Source: Staphylococcus gallinarum (lineage in GTDB: Bacteria; Bacillota; Bacilli; Staphylococcales; Staphylococcaceae). From it: a stretch of DNA of 64,000 nucleotides. The notes below the pieces were generated by a model. The model saw nothing but the letters and a program-made list of their open reading frames with translations. It ran no database searches and was not told where the DNA came from. Where the stretch lies: NCBI RefSeq assembly GCF_000875895.1, contig NZ_JXCF01000256.1, positions 186,001-250,000 on the forward strand, read 5' to 3'. Below are positions 45,738 through 55,400 of the stretch, piece by piece; within the stretch, counting starts at the first letter, position 1; each line of letters begins with the position of its first letter. The translations under genes were made by a program, and so were the position numbers.

Positions 45738-45784
45738 AAACGCGTTTAAGTATAAATGATTAATTCAACGCATATGACGCGTTC
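45738..45784. promoter_or_regulatory. Candidate CudC operator between betB and the regulator
   Basis: Two CGCG-centred sites stand out in AT-rich DNA: AAACGCGTTT (45738-45747, a perfect palindrome) and GACGCGTTC (45776-45784). GACGCG occurs again just upstream of cudT (48487-48492, minus strand). Shared use by one regulator is inference. Confidence 0.45.
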
Positions 45785-45840
45785 TCATAAAAACTTTACC
45801 CATATAGATAAATTTTAATAATGGGTAGGAGGTATATGTC

Positions 45841-46398
45841 GTGGTAAAAATAAATGATCCTGAACATCAATTAGAAACAGCAAAAGATATTTTCATTAAT
45901 GCAATTGGTGAGACGATGGACTTATATGGCATTAATCGTAGTGTAGGAAACCTTTATGGCACAATGTTATTCGAAGACAGCATGACGCTAGATGAAATGC
46001 GTGAAGAATTACAGATGAGTAAGCCAAGCATGAGTGCAGGCGTTAAAAGACTACAAGAGTTTGATATCGTCAAGCAAAAATTCACTCGTGGTAGCCGCAA
46101 ACAACACTTTGTAGCTGAAAAGGATTTCTTCAATTTCTTTGGTAATTTTTTCCCAAGGAAATGGCGTCGTGAAATTGTAATCAATACAGAAGCTGTTCAT
46201 AAAGCAATAGCAATTATTGACACACTCAATGACAGAGAAGGTATAGACGAAGCCGTAAAAGCTGAAGGTAACGATATCAAACAGCAATTAATTGATACTT
46301 TGCCATACTTTGAATGGCTAGAAAATATTAGCCATGCAATTGAAACAGGCGAAATTTATAAACACTACCCTATTCCTGAACAAAAGTATAAATATTAA
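45841..46398 (+). CDS. cudC: GbsR/CudC-family choline-responsive regulator
   Basis: This 185-residue MarR-like protein has a winged HTH (LYGTMLFEDSMTLDEMREELQMSKPSMSAGVKRL, broken here into its recognisable parts LYGTMLFED, DEMREELQMSKPSMSAGVKR and VKQKFTRGSRKQHFVAEKDF). It ends in a helical domain with aromatic residues that could bind choline. GbsR-family repressors control choline-to-betaine genes. It starts at GTG eight bases after GGAGG. It is divergent from betBA and convergent with the choline transporter gene. Confidence 0.88.
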   Translation: MVKINDPEHQLETAKDIFINAIGETMDLYGINRSVGNLYGTMLFEDSMTLDEMREELQMSKPSMSAGVKRLQEFDIVKQKFTRGSRKQHFVAEKDFFNFFGNFFPRKWRREIVINTEAVHKAIAIIDTLNDREGIDEAVKAEGNDIKQQLIDTLPYFEWLENISHAIETGEIYKHYPIPEQKYKY

Positions 46399-46473
46399 CT
46401 TTGACACTTTATGTATTACTATTCATATTTACTTTATTTAACTGCATGATACTTAGTTAACAGGATGCATTCG

Positions 46474-46516
46474 CTGCCCCTATTTCATATCAATGGAACT
46501 GAGGGGCTATTTTTAT
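46474..46516 (+). terminator. Terminator of cudC
   Basis: GCCCCT pairs with AGGGGC across a 20-base loop, followed by TATTTTTATG. It lies about 80 bp after the cudC stop. Confidence 0.65.
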
Positions 46517-46594
46517 GCTTTAATATATCTTCTTAGTACTTATATATACCACTTTGATTACCACGACCTGCCACTCACTATTACAAAATGCATA

Positions 46595-46676
46595 TAAAGG
46601 GACAAACGAATTTATCTCAGCACATGCATAAAGGTGCTGAAACATATGGTACCTTCATCACAAACATGTCTCTTTA
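46595..46676. other. Nested inverted repeats, possible structured RNA
   Basis: TAAAGGGACA (46595) pairs with TGTCTCTTTA (46667) with one G-U pair, enclosing TCAGCAC ... GTGCTGA (46617-46640). A third hairpin, the cudT terminator, follows at 46719. No ORF is present. Confidence 0.45.
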
Positions 46677-46711
46677 AACATGATCCATTATTTTATATGC
46701 TAACGCTTAAA

Positions 46712-46758
46712 TCTAAAAAAGCAGGTTGGAACATTTAAAATATTCCAACCTGCTTATG
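46712..46758 (-). terminator. Terminator of the choline transporter gene
   Basis: AAGCAGGTTGGAA and TTCCAACCTGCTT form a perfect 13-bp stem. The minus-strand tail is six T, 60 bp beyond the transporter stop. Confidence 0.88.
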
Positions 46759-46814
46759 CATCTATTAACACTTATAAATAAGTGACTGTTATGTTTTATG
46801 ATTTAAAAAACAGA

Positions 46815-48437
46815 TTATAAATTATCGTCTTCTTCTTTTTCTTTAACTTGAATAATTCTCAATGAACGACGTTCTACTTCACGATATTTATCCGCACGTC
46901 TTTCGAGTTTCAGCCTATCTCCCTCTAATGTTCGCATAAATGAAATCATCATGATTACAAATATAGCAATCAGCGGCACACTAGCTAATATAGATGCCGT
47001 CTTCAAGACATCTAACGCATGTTCTCCACCAACAAGCATTAATGAATATGGTAATAAACTCAATGCAAATGCCCAGAATAATCTGTTAGCACGTAAAGGT
47101 TCACCGATAACATGCTTCTGCGTAGCAGCTGCTAAGATATATGATGCTGAGTCAAATGTTGTTACCAAGAATAAGAATGCTGCGATTAAGAATAAAATAA
47201 TTGTTAAGTTCGGGAATGGTAATTGATGCATAACTTCAATAATCGTTGATTCTGCACTATGGCTATTCAAGAAATTAATTACATTAAATTGACCTGAAAT
47301 TTGCAGATAAACTGCATAGTTTCCGAAAATACCAAAGAACATCATACAACCTAACGTACCATAACCTATTGTTCCTAAAATAATTTCTTTCAATGTTCGA
47401 CCTTTTGAGATACGGGCAATGAATAAACCAATAAATGGCGCATAAACTATCCACCACGACCAATAGAATATTGTCCATTGTTGTGGGAAATTTGTATCTT
47501 TACGTCCATCAATACCGCCAAACGGTTCAAGCCAAGTCGCCATTTGGAAGAAGTTTTTCAACATATCACCAAATGATGTCACTGTAGTTTCCATAATAAA
47601 TACCGTCGGACCTACAATAAAGACAAACGCTAATAATAATAGTGAAATCCAGACGTTCACATCACTGAGCACTTGAATTCCTTTCTTCAATCCACTATAT
47701 GAACTGATACCAAATACAAGTGTAATCAATAATAATATAATGGTGCGCATAACCATATTATGACCATCTAGACCAGTCAATCTTTCAATTCCTGCTGAAA
47801 TTAATGGCACACCTAATGCTAGTGATGTTGCTGCACCACCTAATAAACCAAAGATAAATACAATATCAACTAATTTACCTAAGAATTTATCAGTTTGCCC
47901 CTTTAGTATCGGACGACAAGCCTGACTTATTTTGAAAATTGGTTTTTTCTTAATAAATACTAAGTAACCAATTGGTAACGCCGGTAATACATAAATTGAC
48001 CAGGCAATAGGTCCCCAGTGGAACATCCCATATGTAGTTGCGTACTCTAATGCACTATCTGTCATACCTTTTCCATCATGTGGTGGCACTTGATAATAAT
48101 ACGCCCACTCAATGATACCCCAATATAATATATCTGAGCCGATACCAGCACAGAATAACATTGAAGCCCAACTGAAGTTATTAAATTCAGGCTTATCTGT
48201 AGCCTTACCTAATGTGACATTTCCATATTTACCAAATGCTATATATAGCACAAAACCAAAAATTACTAATCCAAGTAATAAATATACCGAGCCAAGAGAA
48301 TTCGAAACTGCTTTGTTTAAGTTAGTGATAACTTCTTGGCTTGCTTTAGGAAACACAATCATAGGAATAACTGCAAATAACAATACAACAACTGTCCCTA
48401 TAAAAGTGGTCCAATCCATAACTCTATTTTTTTTCAC
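46815..48437 (-). CDS. cudT: BCCT-family choline transporter
   Basis: This 540-residue protein has twelve helices. The BCCT hallmark segments are FNNFSWASMLFCAGIGSDIL, EWAYYYQVPP, the helix-8 aromatic region FYWSWWIVYAPFIGLFIARISKGRT (split as FYWSWWIVYAPFIG and FIARISKGRT) and an R/K/E-rich C-terminal tail from about residue 495, which can sense osmotic strength. GIGSDI near helix 3 contains the Gly-x-Gly-x-Asp variant associated with proton- rather than sodium-coupled choline carriers. It supplies choline to BetA/BetB. The start is GTG nine bases after GGAG. It is convergent with cudC. Confidence 0.9.
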   Translation of the reverse strand: MKKNRVMDWTTFIGTVVVLLFAVIPMIVFPKASQEVITNLNKAVSNSLGSVYLLLGLVIFGFVLYIAFGKYGNVTLGKATDKPEFNNFSWASMLFCAGIGSDILYWGIIEWAYYYQVPPHDGKGMTDSALEYATTYGMFHWGPIAWSIYVLPALPIGYLVFIKKKPIFKISQACRPILKGQTDKFLGKLVDIVFIFGLLGGAATSLALGVPLISAGIERLTGLDGHNMVMRTIILLLITLVFGISSYSGLKKGIQVLSDVNVWISLLLLAFVFIVGPTVFIMETTVTSFGDMLKNFFQMATWLEPFGGIDGRKDTNFPQQWTIFYWSWWIVYAPFIGLFIARISKGRTLKEIILGTIGYGTLGCMMFFGIFGNYAVYLQISGQFNVINFLNSHSAESTIIEVMHQLPFPNLTIILFLIAAFLFLVTTFDSASYILAAATQKHVIGEPLRANRLFWAFALSLLPYSLMLVGGEHALDVLKTASILASVPLIAIFVIMMISFMRTLEGDRLKLERRADKYREVERRSLRIIQVKEKEEDDNL

Positions 48438-48969
48438 TTTTGAGCACTCCTCATAATTGAATAGTATGTAAAAGTTTAACGAAATTCGCGTCCATTTTTG
48501 CTAAACCATTTAATTATTCACATTCATGAGCCTAACGAACTTTAAATAATAATGCAAATTACATTCAAAAAACACAATTCAAAAAGATGAATAATTATAT
48601 AAATGTAATTATTTATCATCTTTAGAAAATCGCCACAATCACAGTGTTAAATTTAAACTTAACAAAATGAACAAATCTTACAAACTTAACATTGTGTATT
48701 TTTATGCACTTATTACGTATAAATATTTGTTTATATTTTTTTATTTTGCGGCATAAAAAAACAGAATATTTTAATAAATTAGCCCCTATCAACAAATAAT
48801 AACTCATAGAATAGCGCATGAATTTTATGACTTAATTATTCTATAACTGACAGTCAAAATAACAGTATGATTCACCCTATTTAAAAGTAATTCTATAAAC
48901 AAACTTTTTTATACCAATACTATATAATAGAAGAAAGACAGATAATTATTAAAATTAAAGGAGCTTACA
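48438..48969. other. Intergenic region between cudT and the methyltransferase
   Basis: It contains a GACGCG motif (48487-48492), an AT-rich palindrome at 48582-48624 (AAAGATGA ... TCATCTTT) that might be an operator or a terminator on the minus strand, and a TATAAT box near 48921 for the plus-strand gene. A 65-codon minus-strand ORF here has no ribosome site and is not called. Confidence 0.5.
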
Positions 48970-49689
48970 ATGACCAAAAAAAATATTATTAATTATTGGG
49001 ATAAACGCGCCGCATCATTTAGCACTGATAAAGTAGCCGAATTAGAAAGTCACCATGCCCAAAAATGGCTCAATGAAATAAGTAGAATTAAAAAAATAAA
49101 ACCCGGCATGCGTATTTTAGATATTGGAACTGGAGCAGGATTTTTAGCAATTCTTTGTGCTCAAGCAGGCGGAACTGTATGTGGTATCGACCTTTCCCCA
49201 GATATGATTAAAGCTGCTCAAGAGAATAAGCAAAAATTCAATCAGCAAGTCACATTTGAAGTTATGGATGCAGAACAATTATTGTTTGAAGATTGCACGT
49301 TCGATCTTGTTATTGCGCGAAATGTGACCTGGTTATTGCCTAATACTGCCAAGGCATATTCAGAATGGTTACGTGTGTTAAAAGTAGACGGTACATTAAT
49401 TAACATTGATGCAGATTACGGTAATACATCCTTTGAATCTTATAGTGACATTCCTAATGATCATGCACATCATAAACTAGGTGAACAAATGCTTCATGAA
49501 AGTGAAACATTAAAGAACGGAATCTCAATCAATTCATACCGTCGCCCTCATTATGACCAAACGGTTTTAACACAACTTGGTTTATCATCTATTCATGTCG
49601 ATGAAACTGTTTACCAACGTATTTATCAAGAGCAAGATCAATTTTATAATCCTACCCCTATATTTTTAATTGCCGTCACAAAATCCTGA
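48970..49689 (+). CDS. Class I SAM-dependent methyltransferase
   Basis: This 239-residue protein has motif I LDIGTGAGFLAILCAQAGG (about residues 49-67), the acidic motif II VCGIDLS, motif post-I VMDAEQLLFEDCTFDLVIARN and motif III YSEWLRVLKVDGTLINID. This is the Methyltransf_11/UbiE-like layout. The methyl acceptor cannot be told. The ATG follows AAAGGAGC. It lies 130 bp upstream of fda in the same direction, but a separate fda promoter is present. Confidence 0.85.
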   Translation: MTKKNIINYWDKRAASFSTDKVAELESHHAQKWLNEISRIKKIKPGMRILDIGTGAGFLAILCAQAGGTVCGIDLSPDMIKAAQENKQKFNQQVTFEVMDAEQLLFEDCTFDLVIARNVTWLLPNTAKAYSEWLRVLKVDGTLINIDADYGNTSFESYSDIPNDHAHHKLGEQMLHESETLKNGISINSYRRPHYDQTVLTQLGLSSIHVDETVYQRIYQEQDQFYNPTPIFLIAVTKS

Positions 49690-49757
49690 CTTTAAAGTTA
49701 AAGTTATTACAGTTCGTGGATATTTTATGACAGTTATCGTATCAAAGTGTTAACGGC

Positions 49758-49786
49758 TTGCGTTCTAACACAATTTTTATCATACT
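49758..49786 (+). promoter_or_regulatory. Candidate fda promoter
   Basis: TTGCGT and CATACT are 17 bp apart, about 30 bp upstream of the aldolase ribosome site AAAGGAGTGG. Confidence 0.45.
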
Positions 49787-49817
49787 ATAGTTGAAATAAG
49801 TAAAAGGAGTGGTAAGA

Positions 49818-50708
49818 ATGAACAAAGAACAATTGGATAAAGTGAAAAATGGTAAAGGCTTCATCGCTGCATTAGACCAAAGTGGCGGCAGCACACCTAA
49901 AGCGCTTAGTGATTATGGCGTTACTGAAGATCAATATAATAGTGAAGACGAAATGTTTAAACTTGTTCACGATATGCGTACACGTATCGTTTCATCACCT
50001 GCCTTCACTTCAGATAAAATTGTAGGGGCTATTCTTTTCGAACAAACGATGGATCGTGAAGTCGAAGGTAAGCATACTGGAGATTACTTAGCTGACAAAG
50101 GAATTGTACCATTCTTGAAAGTTGATAAAGGTTTGGCTGACGAACAAGATGGTGTACAAGTTATGAAACCTATTCCTGATTTAGATGCATTATTAAGCCG
50201 AGCTAATGATCATAAGATTTTCGGTACAAAAATGCGTTCAAATATCCTTAAATTCAACAAAGATGGTATAGATTCAGTTGTTAAACAACAATTTGATATT
50301 GCTAAACAAATAATTGCTGCAGGCCTTGTACCAATTATTGAACCAGAGGTTAATATTCACTCTGAAGACAAGGCAGAAATCGAAGCTTATTTAGCAGAAG
50401 CAATCGCTAAAGAGTTAGACAACTTAACAGAAGATCAATTAGTGATGTTGAAATTATCAATTCCTACAAATGCAAATCAATATGAATCATTAATCAATCA
50501 TCCAAACGTAGTACGTGTTGTTGCTCTATCTGGTGGATATAGTAGAGAGGATGCTAATGCATTACTTAAACAAAATAATGGTTTAATCGCAAGCTTCTCT
50601 CGTGCATTAATCAATGATCTAAATGTAAATCAATCAGATGAAGAGTTCGATAAAGTTTTAGGTGACACAATCGATTCTATCTATGATGCATCAGTTAATA
50701 AAGGGTAA
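49818..50708 (+). CDS. fda: Fructose-bisphosphate aldolase, class I
   Basis: This 296-residue protein has the class I (Schiff-base) blocks [16 protein letters not shown] at the N-terminus, [38 protein letters not shown] (the Lys of the LKLSIP strand is the expected imine-forming residue) and [13 protein letters not shown]. It splits fructose 1,6-bisphosphate to triose phosphates in glycolysis or runs in reverse. The length equals that of staphylococcal Fda. The ATG after AAAGGAGTGG is chosen over an in-frame GTG nine bases earlier. It ends with a strong terminator. Confidence 0.95.
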   Translation: MNKEQLDKVKNGKGFIAALDQSGGSTPKALSDYGVTEDQYNSEDEMFKLVHDMRTRIVSSPAFTSDKIVGAILFEQTMDREVEGKHTGDYLADKGIVPFLKVDKGLADEQDGVQVMKPIPDLDALLSRANDHKIFGTKMRSNILKFNKDGIDSVVKQQFDIAKQIIAAGLVPIIEPEVNIHSEDKAEIEAYLAEAIAKELDNLTEDQLVMLKLSIPTNANQYESLINHPNVVRVVALSGGYSREDANALLKQNNGLIASFSRALINDLNVNQSDEEFDKVLGDTIDSIYDASVNKG

Positions 50709-50827
50709 TCGTTGAACTGCAAACTATTGATTGTCGATACTCATTTCCCAGGAAATGAAAAGCACTGTAAATCAATAGACAATTTTAAATATGCGTTCTG
50801 TTTGAGACATAAATAGTTCAGATTCAA

Positions 50828-50873
50828 ATAAAAACGTCATTTTCTGTTTTATTATAGAAATTGACGTTTTTTC
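50828..50873 (+). terminator. Terminator of fda
   Basis: AAAACGTCA-TTTTCT pairs with AGAAA-TTGACGTTTT, with a T6 tail on the plus strand, 120 bp after the stop. Confidence 0.85.
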
Positions 50874-50925
50874 ATGAGCATGATATATGCATAGATTAAG
50901 TCAGCATAAATAATTATAATAACAC

Positions 50926-50965
50926 GAAAAAGTCGATTGAACTCATTGCTCAATCGACTTTTTCT
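50926..50965 (-). terminator. Terminator of the gab operon
   Basis: A perfect 14-bp stem, AAAAAGTCGATTGA with TCAATCGACTTTTT, has T5 on both sides and lies 25 bp after the permease stop codon. Confidence 0.9.
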
Positions 50966-50989
50966 ATGATTCAATTCCTATCAAAGCTA

Positions 50990-52378
50990 CTATTGCTCTT
51001 GATTTTTCGTAAATGCTACATGCTCATCACTGTGTTTACGACTACCTTGTGTCATGTATAATACGAGTGCAATTAAATACCAAGCTATAACAATCAACCA
51101 TTCTGATGGCCAAGAAAGTGAAGAAGGCATTCCAGGCATATAAATTAATAAGAATCCCACACTTAAAACAATGGCCACTATACCTACAAACATACCATTT
51201 CTAATATGATATGGACGTTTTAAATCTGGCTGTGATTTACGTAGTTTAATAAATGAAATCGCTACTAATAAGTATCCTAATACTACTCCGATACCGCCTG
51301 CATTGACAATCCAAACTAATGCTGGACGTCCAAGAAGTGGTGCTACAAAGGCAAGTACTCCTAAAAAGATAATACCGTGTGTTGGTGTTTTATATTTAGG
51401 ATGAATATAAGCAAACCATTTGGGAATCATACCATTATTTGCCATTGCATATAAGATACGACTACCACCTATAATAAAAGCATTCCAACTAGTAATAATA
51501 CCTGCGACACCACCTAATACAAGTAACACCCCAAAGCCACTGTGTCCAAAAAGATTAACCATTGCATCAGCAGTTGCCAAATTACTTGTCGTAAGTGCTT
51601 TTGGCGATAGTCCAGCAGCTACACCAAAGACAATTAATAAATAAAAAATCACAGAGGCGATAATGGATAATATTAAAATACCTCCAACTTTCTTAGAAGG
51701 TGCCTTAACCTCCTCGGCAATCTGTGGAATAACATCAAACCCGACAAATAAAAATGGGATCATCATAAGTACTGACATCGTACCACCAAGCCCATTTTCA
51801 AATGGTGTTAAATGACTAAAGTTACCGTTAAATCCTGCACCAAATACGAGCAATAGACCTACTGCAACAATAAAAATAGTAAAGACGGTTTGCATAATTG
51901 CAGCTGGTTTTACACCAAAGTAATTTAATGATGTTAATATAATGCTACCTACAGATCCAATTAACACCCATGTAAAATAAACATCCCATCCTGCAATGTT
52001 CCACATCAAACCTTGATGTTTAAATGGGATGACATAGTCAATAACGGTAGGCAGTGCCACCGCTTCAAATGTAATCACTGAAACATAACCAAATAGTACA
52101 GACCAACCTGAAATAAATGCAATCCCCGGTGAAAATGCCTTCTTTACAAATACAAAGCCACCTCCTGTTTCCGGGATTGCAGAAGCAAGTTCTGCATATG
52201 TTAAACCGATCACGATGACCAATATACCACCAATGACAAATGCAATAATACTACCAACAAAGCCTGCAGTTGACACCCATTCTCCAGATAAGACAACCCA
52301 TCCCCATCCTAACATGGCGCCTATCGCTAAAAATAAGACATCTACTACATTCATTGTTTTATTAAATTGTGATTTCAT
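50990..52378 (-). CDS. APC-family permease, probable GABA uptake
   Basis: This 462-residue permease has twelve helices. The APC helix-1 block is VVDVLFLAIGAMLGWGWVVL, PETGGGFVFVKKAF lies between helices 2 and 3, and VIPQIAEEVKAPSKKVGG lies after helix 6. It lies last in a gabT-gabD-permease arrangement, so gamma-aminobutyrate is the likely substrate, although the YfnA/EutP-like sequence would equally allow another amino acid or amine. I chose the second ATG because the first is one base from AAGGGG. The helix-1 GWGW in place of the usual GSG/GTG unwound motif is notable and may alter specificity. Confidence 0.78.
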   Translation of the reverse strand: MKSQFNKTMNVVDVLFLAIGAMLGWGWVVLSGEWVSTAGFVGSIIAFVIGGILVIVIGLTYAELASAIPETGGGFVFVKKAFSPGIAFISGWSVLFGYVSVITFEAVALPTVIDYVIPFKHQGLMWNIAGWDVYFTWVLIGSVGSIILTSLNYFGVKPAAIMQTVFTIFIVAVGLLLVFGAGFNGNFSHLTPFENGLGGTMSVLMMIPFLFVGFDVIPQIAEEVKAPSKKVGGILILSIIASVIFYLLIVFGVAAGLSPKALTTSNLATADAMVNLFGHSGFGVLLVLGGVAGIITSWNAFIIGGSRILYAMANNGMIPKWFAYIHPKYKTPTHGIIFLGVLAFVAPLLGRPALVWIVNAGGIGVVLGYLLVAISFIKLRKSQPDLKRPYHIRNGMFVGIVAIVLSVGFLLIYMPGMPSSLSWPSEWLIVIAWYLIALVLYMTQGSRKHSDEHVAFTKNQEQ

Positions 52379-52417
52379 CAGCATACCCCTTTTAATGAAT
52401 TTAAAATTTAATATGTG

Positions 52418-52466
52418 AGAATAGGTTGAAATGACCTAAGTTTTGCATGTCACTCCAACCTATTCA
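52418..52466 (-). other. Intercistronic hairpin between gabD and the permease
   Basis: AATAGGTTG pairs with CAACCTATT, extended by TGTGA/TCACA, around a 27-base loop. No U-tract follows on either strand, so it is more likely an mRNA-processing or stability element than a terminator. Confidence 0.5.
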
Positions 52467-52525
52467 CATTCAAACTACATTAATGCTAATAAAGTAGTTG
52501 TTACTACAAAATTTTAAAATGTAAT

Positions 52526-53902
52526 CTATAATCCAACTGATAAATATTTAGTTTCTAAGTAAGGCTCAATACCCTCTGTTCCACCTTCTCGACCATATCC
52601 ACTTTCTTTTAGACCACCAAATGGCGCATGTGCAGCAGAAGGACCACCGTCATTCCATCCAATCACACCATAGTCAAGTTCATTAAATAATTTCAAACCT
52701 GTTCGATAATCATTAGTGAAGAAATACGATGCTAACCCAAATTCAGTATCATTTGCGATGCCAATAACTTCATCTAAATCTTCATATGTCATTACTGGCG
52801 CTATCGGACCAAAGGTTTCTTCGAACATCGGTTTCATCTCTAACGTTGCATTGGAAATGACGACTGGCTTTAAGAAATTACCGCCAAGTGATTTAATTTC
52901 GTCAACACTTCTTGATAACGTTGCACCCTTCGCTTCACAATCTGTAATATGTGTTAAGACTTTTTCTACTGCTTCATTATCGATCAATGGTCCAATATCT
53001 ACTTCTTCCAATCCATTACCAATAGTTAATGCATGCACTTTATCAGTAAGTTTTTGAACATATTCATCCGCAATCGCTTTATGCACAAAAATTCTATTAG
53101 CACAAATACACGTTTGACCAGCATTTCTAAATTTAGAAGCAATCGTCCCATCCACTGCAGCATCTATATCAGCGTCTTTGTGCACGATAAACGGTGCCAA
53201 TCCACCTAGTTCCATCGTCGCATTTTTAACTGTGTCAGCAGATTGTTCGATTAACTTTTTACCAACACCAGTAGAACCTGTAAATGTTACTTTATTAATT
53301 CTTGGATGTTTAGTGAAGATGTCTCCTGCATCTCTACCTGAAGCGATAATATAAGAAATGGCATCTTCTGGTATACCTGCCTCATGTGCTAGTTCCACTA
53401 ACTTAATTGTTGTTAATGGTGTTTTAACTGCGGGTTTACAAACAATCGTACATCCAGCCGCTAATGCTGGTGCCATTTTTCGAGTAATCATAGCTGCAGG
53501 AAAATTCCATGGTGTAATTGCACCTACAACGCCAACTGGGAATTTATCAACGACAATCTTTTTTGATGAAGTATTTGCTGGTATTGTACGACCATATACA
53601 CGTTTGGCTTCTTCTGCATACCATTTCACATATGAATTAGCATATACAATTTCACCTTTAGCTTCAGCTAATGGTTTACCACCTTCAAGTGTTACTAATT
53701 TCGCTAATTCATCTTGATGTTCATCTATTAATTCAGCCCATTTAAATAATTTTGCTGAGCGCTCATGTGCATCGACAAACCGCCATGTTTGAAACGCATT
53801 GTATGCACGTTCAATCTTTGCATCAATGTCTTCATGGCTTGTATAGTCTATACTTTCGATGACTTCATTTGTAGCAGGGTTCAATACATCTAATTGTGTC
53901 AT
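52526..53902 (-). CDS. gabD: Succinate-semialdehyde dehydrogenase
   Basis: This 458-residue ALDH has GAITPWNFPAAMITRK (cofactor loop), ATMELGGLAPFIVHKDAD (catalytic Glu), FRNAGQTCICANRIFV (catalytic Cys with the CxC pattern typical of GabD) and FGGLKESGYGREGG. It oxidises succinate semialdehyde to succinate with NAD(P)+, linking GABA breakdown to the TCA cycle. The ATG of MTQLDVLNP, after GAGGAGAG, is chosen over an upstream in-frame start. It lies 76 bp downstream of gabT. Confidence 0.9.
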   Translation of the reverse strand: MTQLDVLNPATNEVIESIDYTSHEDIDAKIERAYNAFQTWRFVDAHERSAKLFKWAELIDEHQDELAKLVTLEGGKPLAEAKGEIVYANSYVKWYAEEAKRVYGRTIPANTSSKKIVVDKFPVGVVGAITPWNFPAAMITRKMAPALAAGCTIVCKPAVKTPLTTIKLVELAHEAGIPEDAISYIIASGRDAGDIFTKHPRINKVTFTGSTGVGKKLIEQSADTVKNATMELGGLAPFIVHKDADIDAAVDGTIASKFRNAGQTCICANRIFVHKAIADEYVQKLTDKVHALTIGNGLEEVDIGPLIDNEAVEKVLTHITDCEAKGATLSRSVDEIKSLGGNFLKPVVISNATLEMKPMFEETFGPIAPVMTYEDLDEVIGIANDTEFGLASYFFTNDYRTGLKLFNELDYGVIGWNDGGPSAAHAPFGGLKESGYGREGGTEGIEPYLETKYLSVGL

Positions 53903-53978
53903 TTTGAATCTCTCCTCTTGATAAAATAATTTCATAGCACTACTATGCCATACCCTTTTTGAAAAATATTTTACTGCT

Positions 53979-55292
53979 TTACGATGGTTGTGTAGAGGCT
54001 ACTTTTGCAAATGCATCTTGTAAGATCTTTAACCCAGTGTTTAACTCATCATCAGTAATTACTAATGGGGCCAAGAAACGAATGACATTCCCTTTTATAC
54101 CTGCAGACAATAATAGCAAGCCGTGCTCATTTGCCGTTTTTACTATTTTGCTTGTAAGTACTTTGTCAGGTTCTCCTGTTTCTGGATTAATAATCTCCAT
54201 TGCTACCATTGCACCTAGTCGTCTAATTGGACCAATACTGTCATAAGTGTGCGTTAATTCTTGTAAGAATTGTTCGATATTATGACCTAATGTCTCTGCT
54301 TTTTCATTAAGTTGTTCTTTTTCAATAATTTCGATAACTTTTAATGCGGCTTCACATGCTAACGGATTACCAGCATACGTACCTCCTAATTCACCTGGGT
54401 TTGCGCTATCCACTATTTCCGCTTTACCTACAACACCACTGAGTGGAAATCCTGCCGCTAATGATTTGGAAACTGTCATTAAATCTGGTTCAACGTCAAA
54501 GTGCTCTATTGCAAAGGTTTTACCTGTTCTTGCAAAACCTGTTTGAATCTCATCTGCCACAAATACAATACCGTTAGACTCACAAATTGCTTTCACAGCC
54601 TGCACAAATTTACGATCCGGAATTATAAATCCACCCTCACCTTGTACAGGCTCCATAACAATACAAGCAACTTCACTAGGATCTACTGTTTCAATAAAGA
54701 AATCATGTAACTTTTGAATAACTTGATCTACGTATTCTGCATTAGAAAGTGTATTAGGCTTTTCTGAAACATTTGGATAGGGTGCTTGATATACTTCAGG
54801 CGCAAATGGACCAAAACCATACTTGTATGGTCTAACCTTACTCGTCATAGACATTGTCAAATTTGTTCGTCCATGAAACCCTCTAACGAATGAAACTACT
54901 GCTTGTCTGCCAGTATATTTTCTAGCTATCTTCACGGCGTTTTCCACTGCTTCTGCGCCAGAATTTAAAAGAATGCTCTTTTTAGCAAAGTTACCTGGTG
55001 TAATTTCTGCTAATTTTTGTGCTAATTTTAAGTAACTTTCATACATAATGACATTAAAACCAGGATGTATAAATTTATCTAATTGTTCCTTTAAGTGTTT
55101 CGTAATCTCAGGGTGTGTGTGACCAACATTTAATGTGCCAATTGCACCTGCAAAATCAATAAAAGTATTGCCTTCGATGTCTTTAATCGTTGCGCCACTT
55201 GCTGTATCTGCTACATGTAAATTACCGTTTCCTACCCCTCTAGCTACATATTGTTCACGTATTGTCTTATAATATTCGAATTGTTCAGTCAT
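53979..55292 (-). CDS. gabT: 4-aminobutyrate aminotransferase
   Basis: This 437-residue class-III PLP enzyme has LNSGAEAVENAVKIARKY, FVRGFHGRTNLTMSMTSK, IVMEPVQGEGGFIIP, VADEIQTGFARTGK (PLP Asp) and MTVSKSLAAGFPLSGVVG (PLP Lys). It moves the amino group of GABA to 2-oxoglutarate, giving succinate semialdehyde for GabD. The ATG follows AAGGGGGC. The gene lies directly downstream of the MocR-type regulator gene gabR on the same strand. Confidence 0.93.
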   Translation of the reverse strand: MTEQFEYYKTIREQYVARGVGNGNLHVADTASGATIKDIEGNTFIDFAGAIGTLNVGHTHPEITKHLKEQLDKFIHPGFNVIMYESYLKLAQKLAEITPGNFAKKSILLNSGAEAVENAVKIARKYTGRQAVVSFVRGFHGRTNLTMSMTSKVRPYKYGFGPFAPEVYQAPYPNVSEKPNTLSNAEYVDQVIQKLHDFFIETVDPSEVACIVMEPVQGEGGFIIPDRKFVQAVKAICESNGIVFVADEIQTGFARTGKTFAIEHFDVEPDLMTVSKSLAAGFPLSGVVGKAEIVDSANPGELGGTYAGNPLACEAALKVIEIIEKEQLNEKAETLGHNIEQFLQELTHTYDSIGPIRRLGAMVAMEIINPETGEPDKVLTSKIVKTANEHGLLLLSAGIKGNVIRFLAPLVITDDELNTGLKILQDAFAKVASTQPS

Positions 55293-55368
55293 AATTAGCC
55301 CCCTTAACCTTTCGATAAAGTATTATCGTTATCTAAAAATTTAAAATATAGTTGGTATTGTGTAAAGT

Positions 55369-55400
55369 ACCAGTTTTTTATAAAATAATGGAACCAGTTT
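55369..55400. repeat. Direct repeats ACCAGTTT near the gabT promoter
   Basis: ACCAGTTT occurs at 55369 and 55393, 24 bp apart, in the space upstream of gabT and touching the gabR stop codon. MocR-type GabR proteins bind direct repeats, so this is a candidate operator. Confidence 0.4.

Noticed and set aside
48622..48819. A 65-codon minus-strand ORF in the cudT upstream region.
   Set aside because: No ribosome site, low-complexity Lys/Phe/Ile composition and no recognisable motif.
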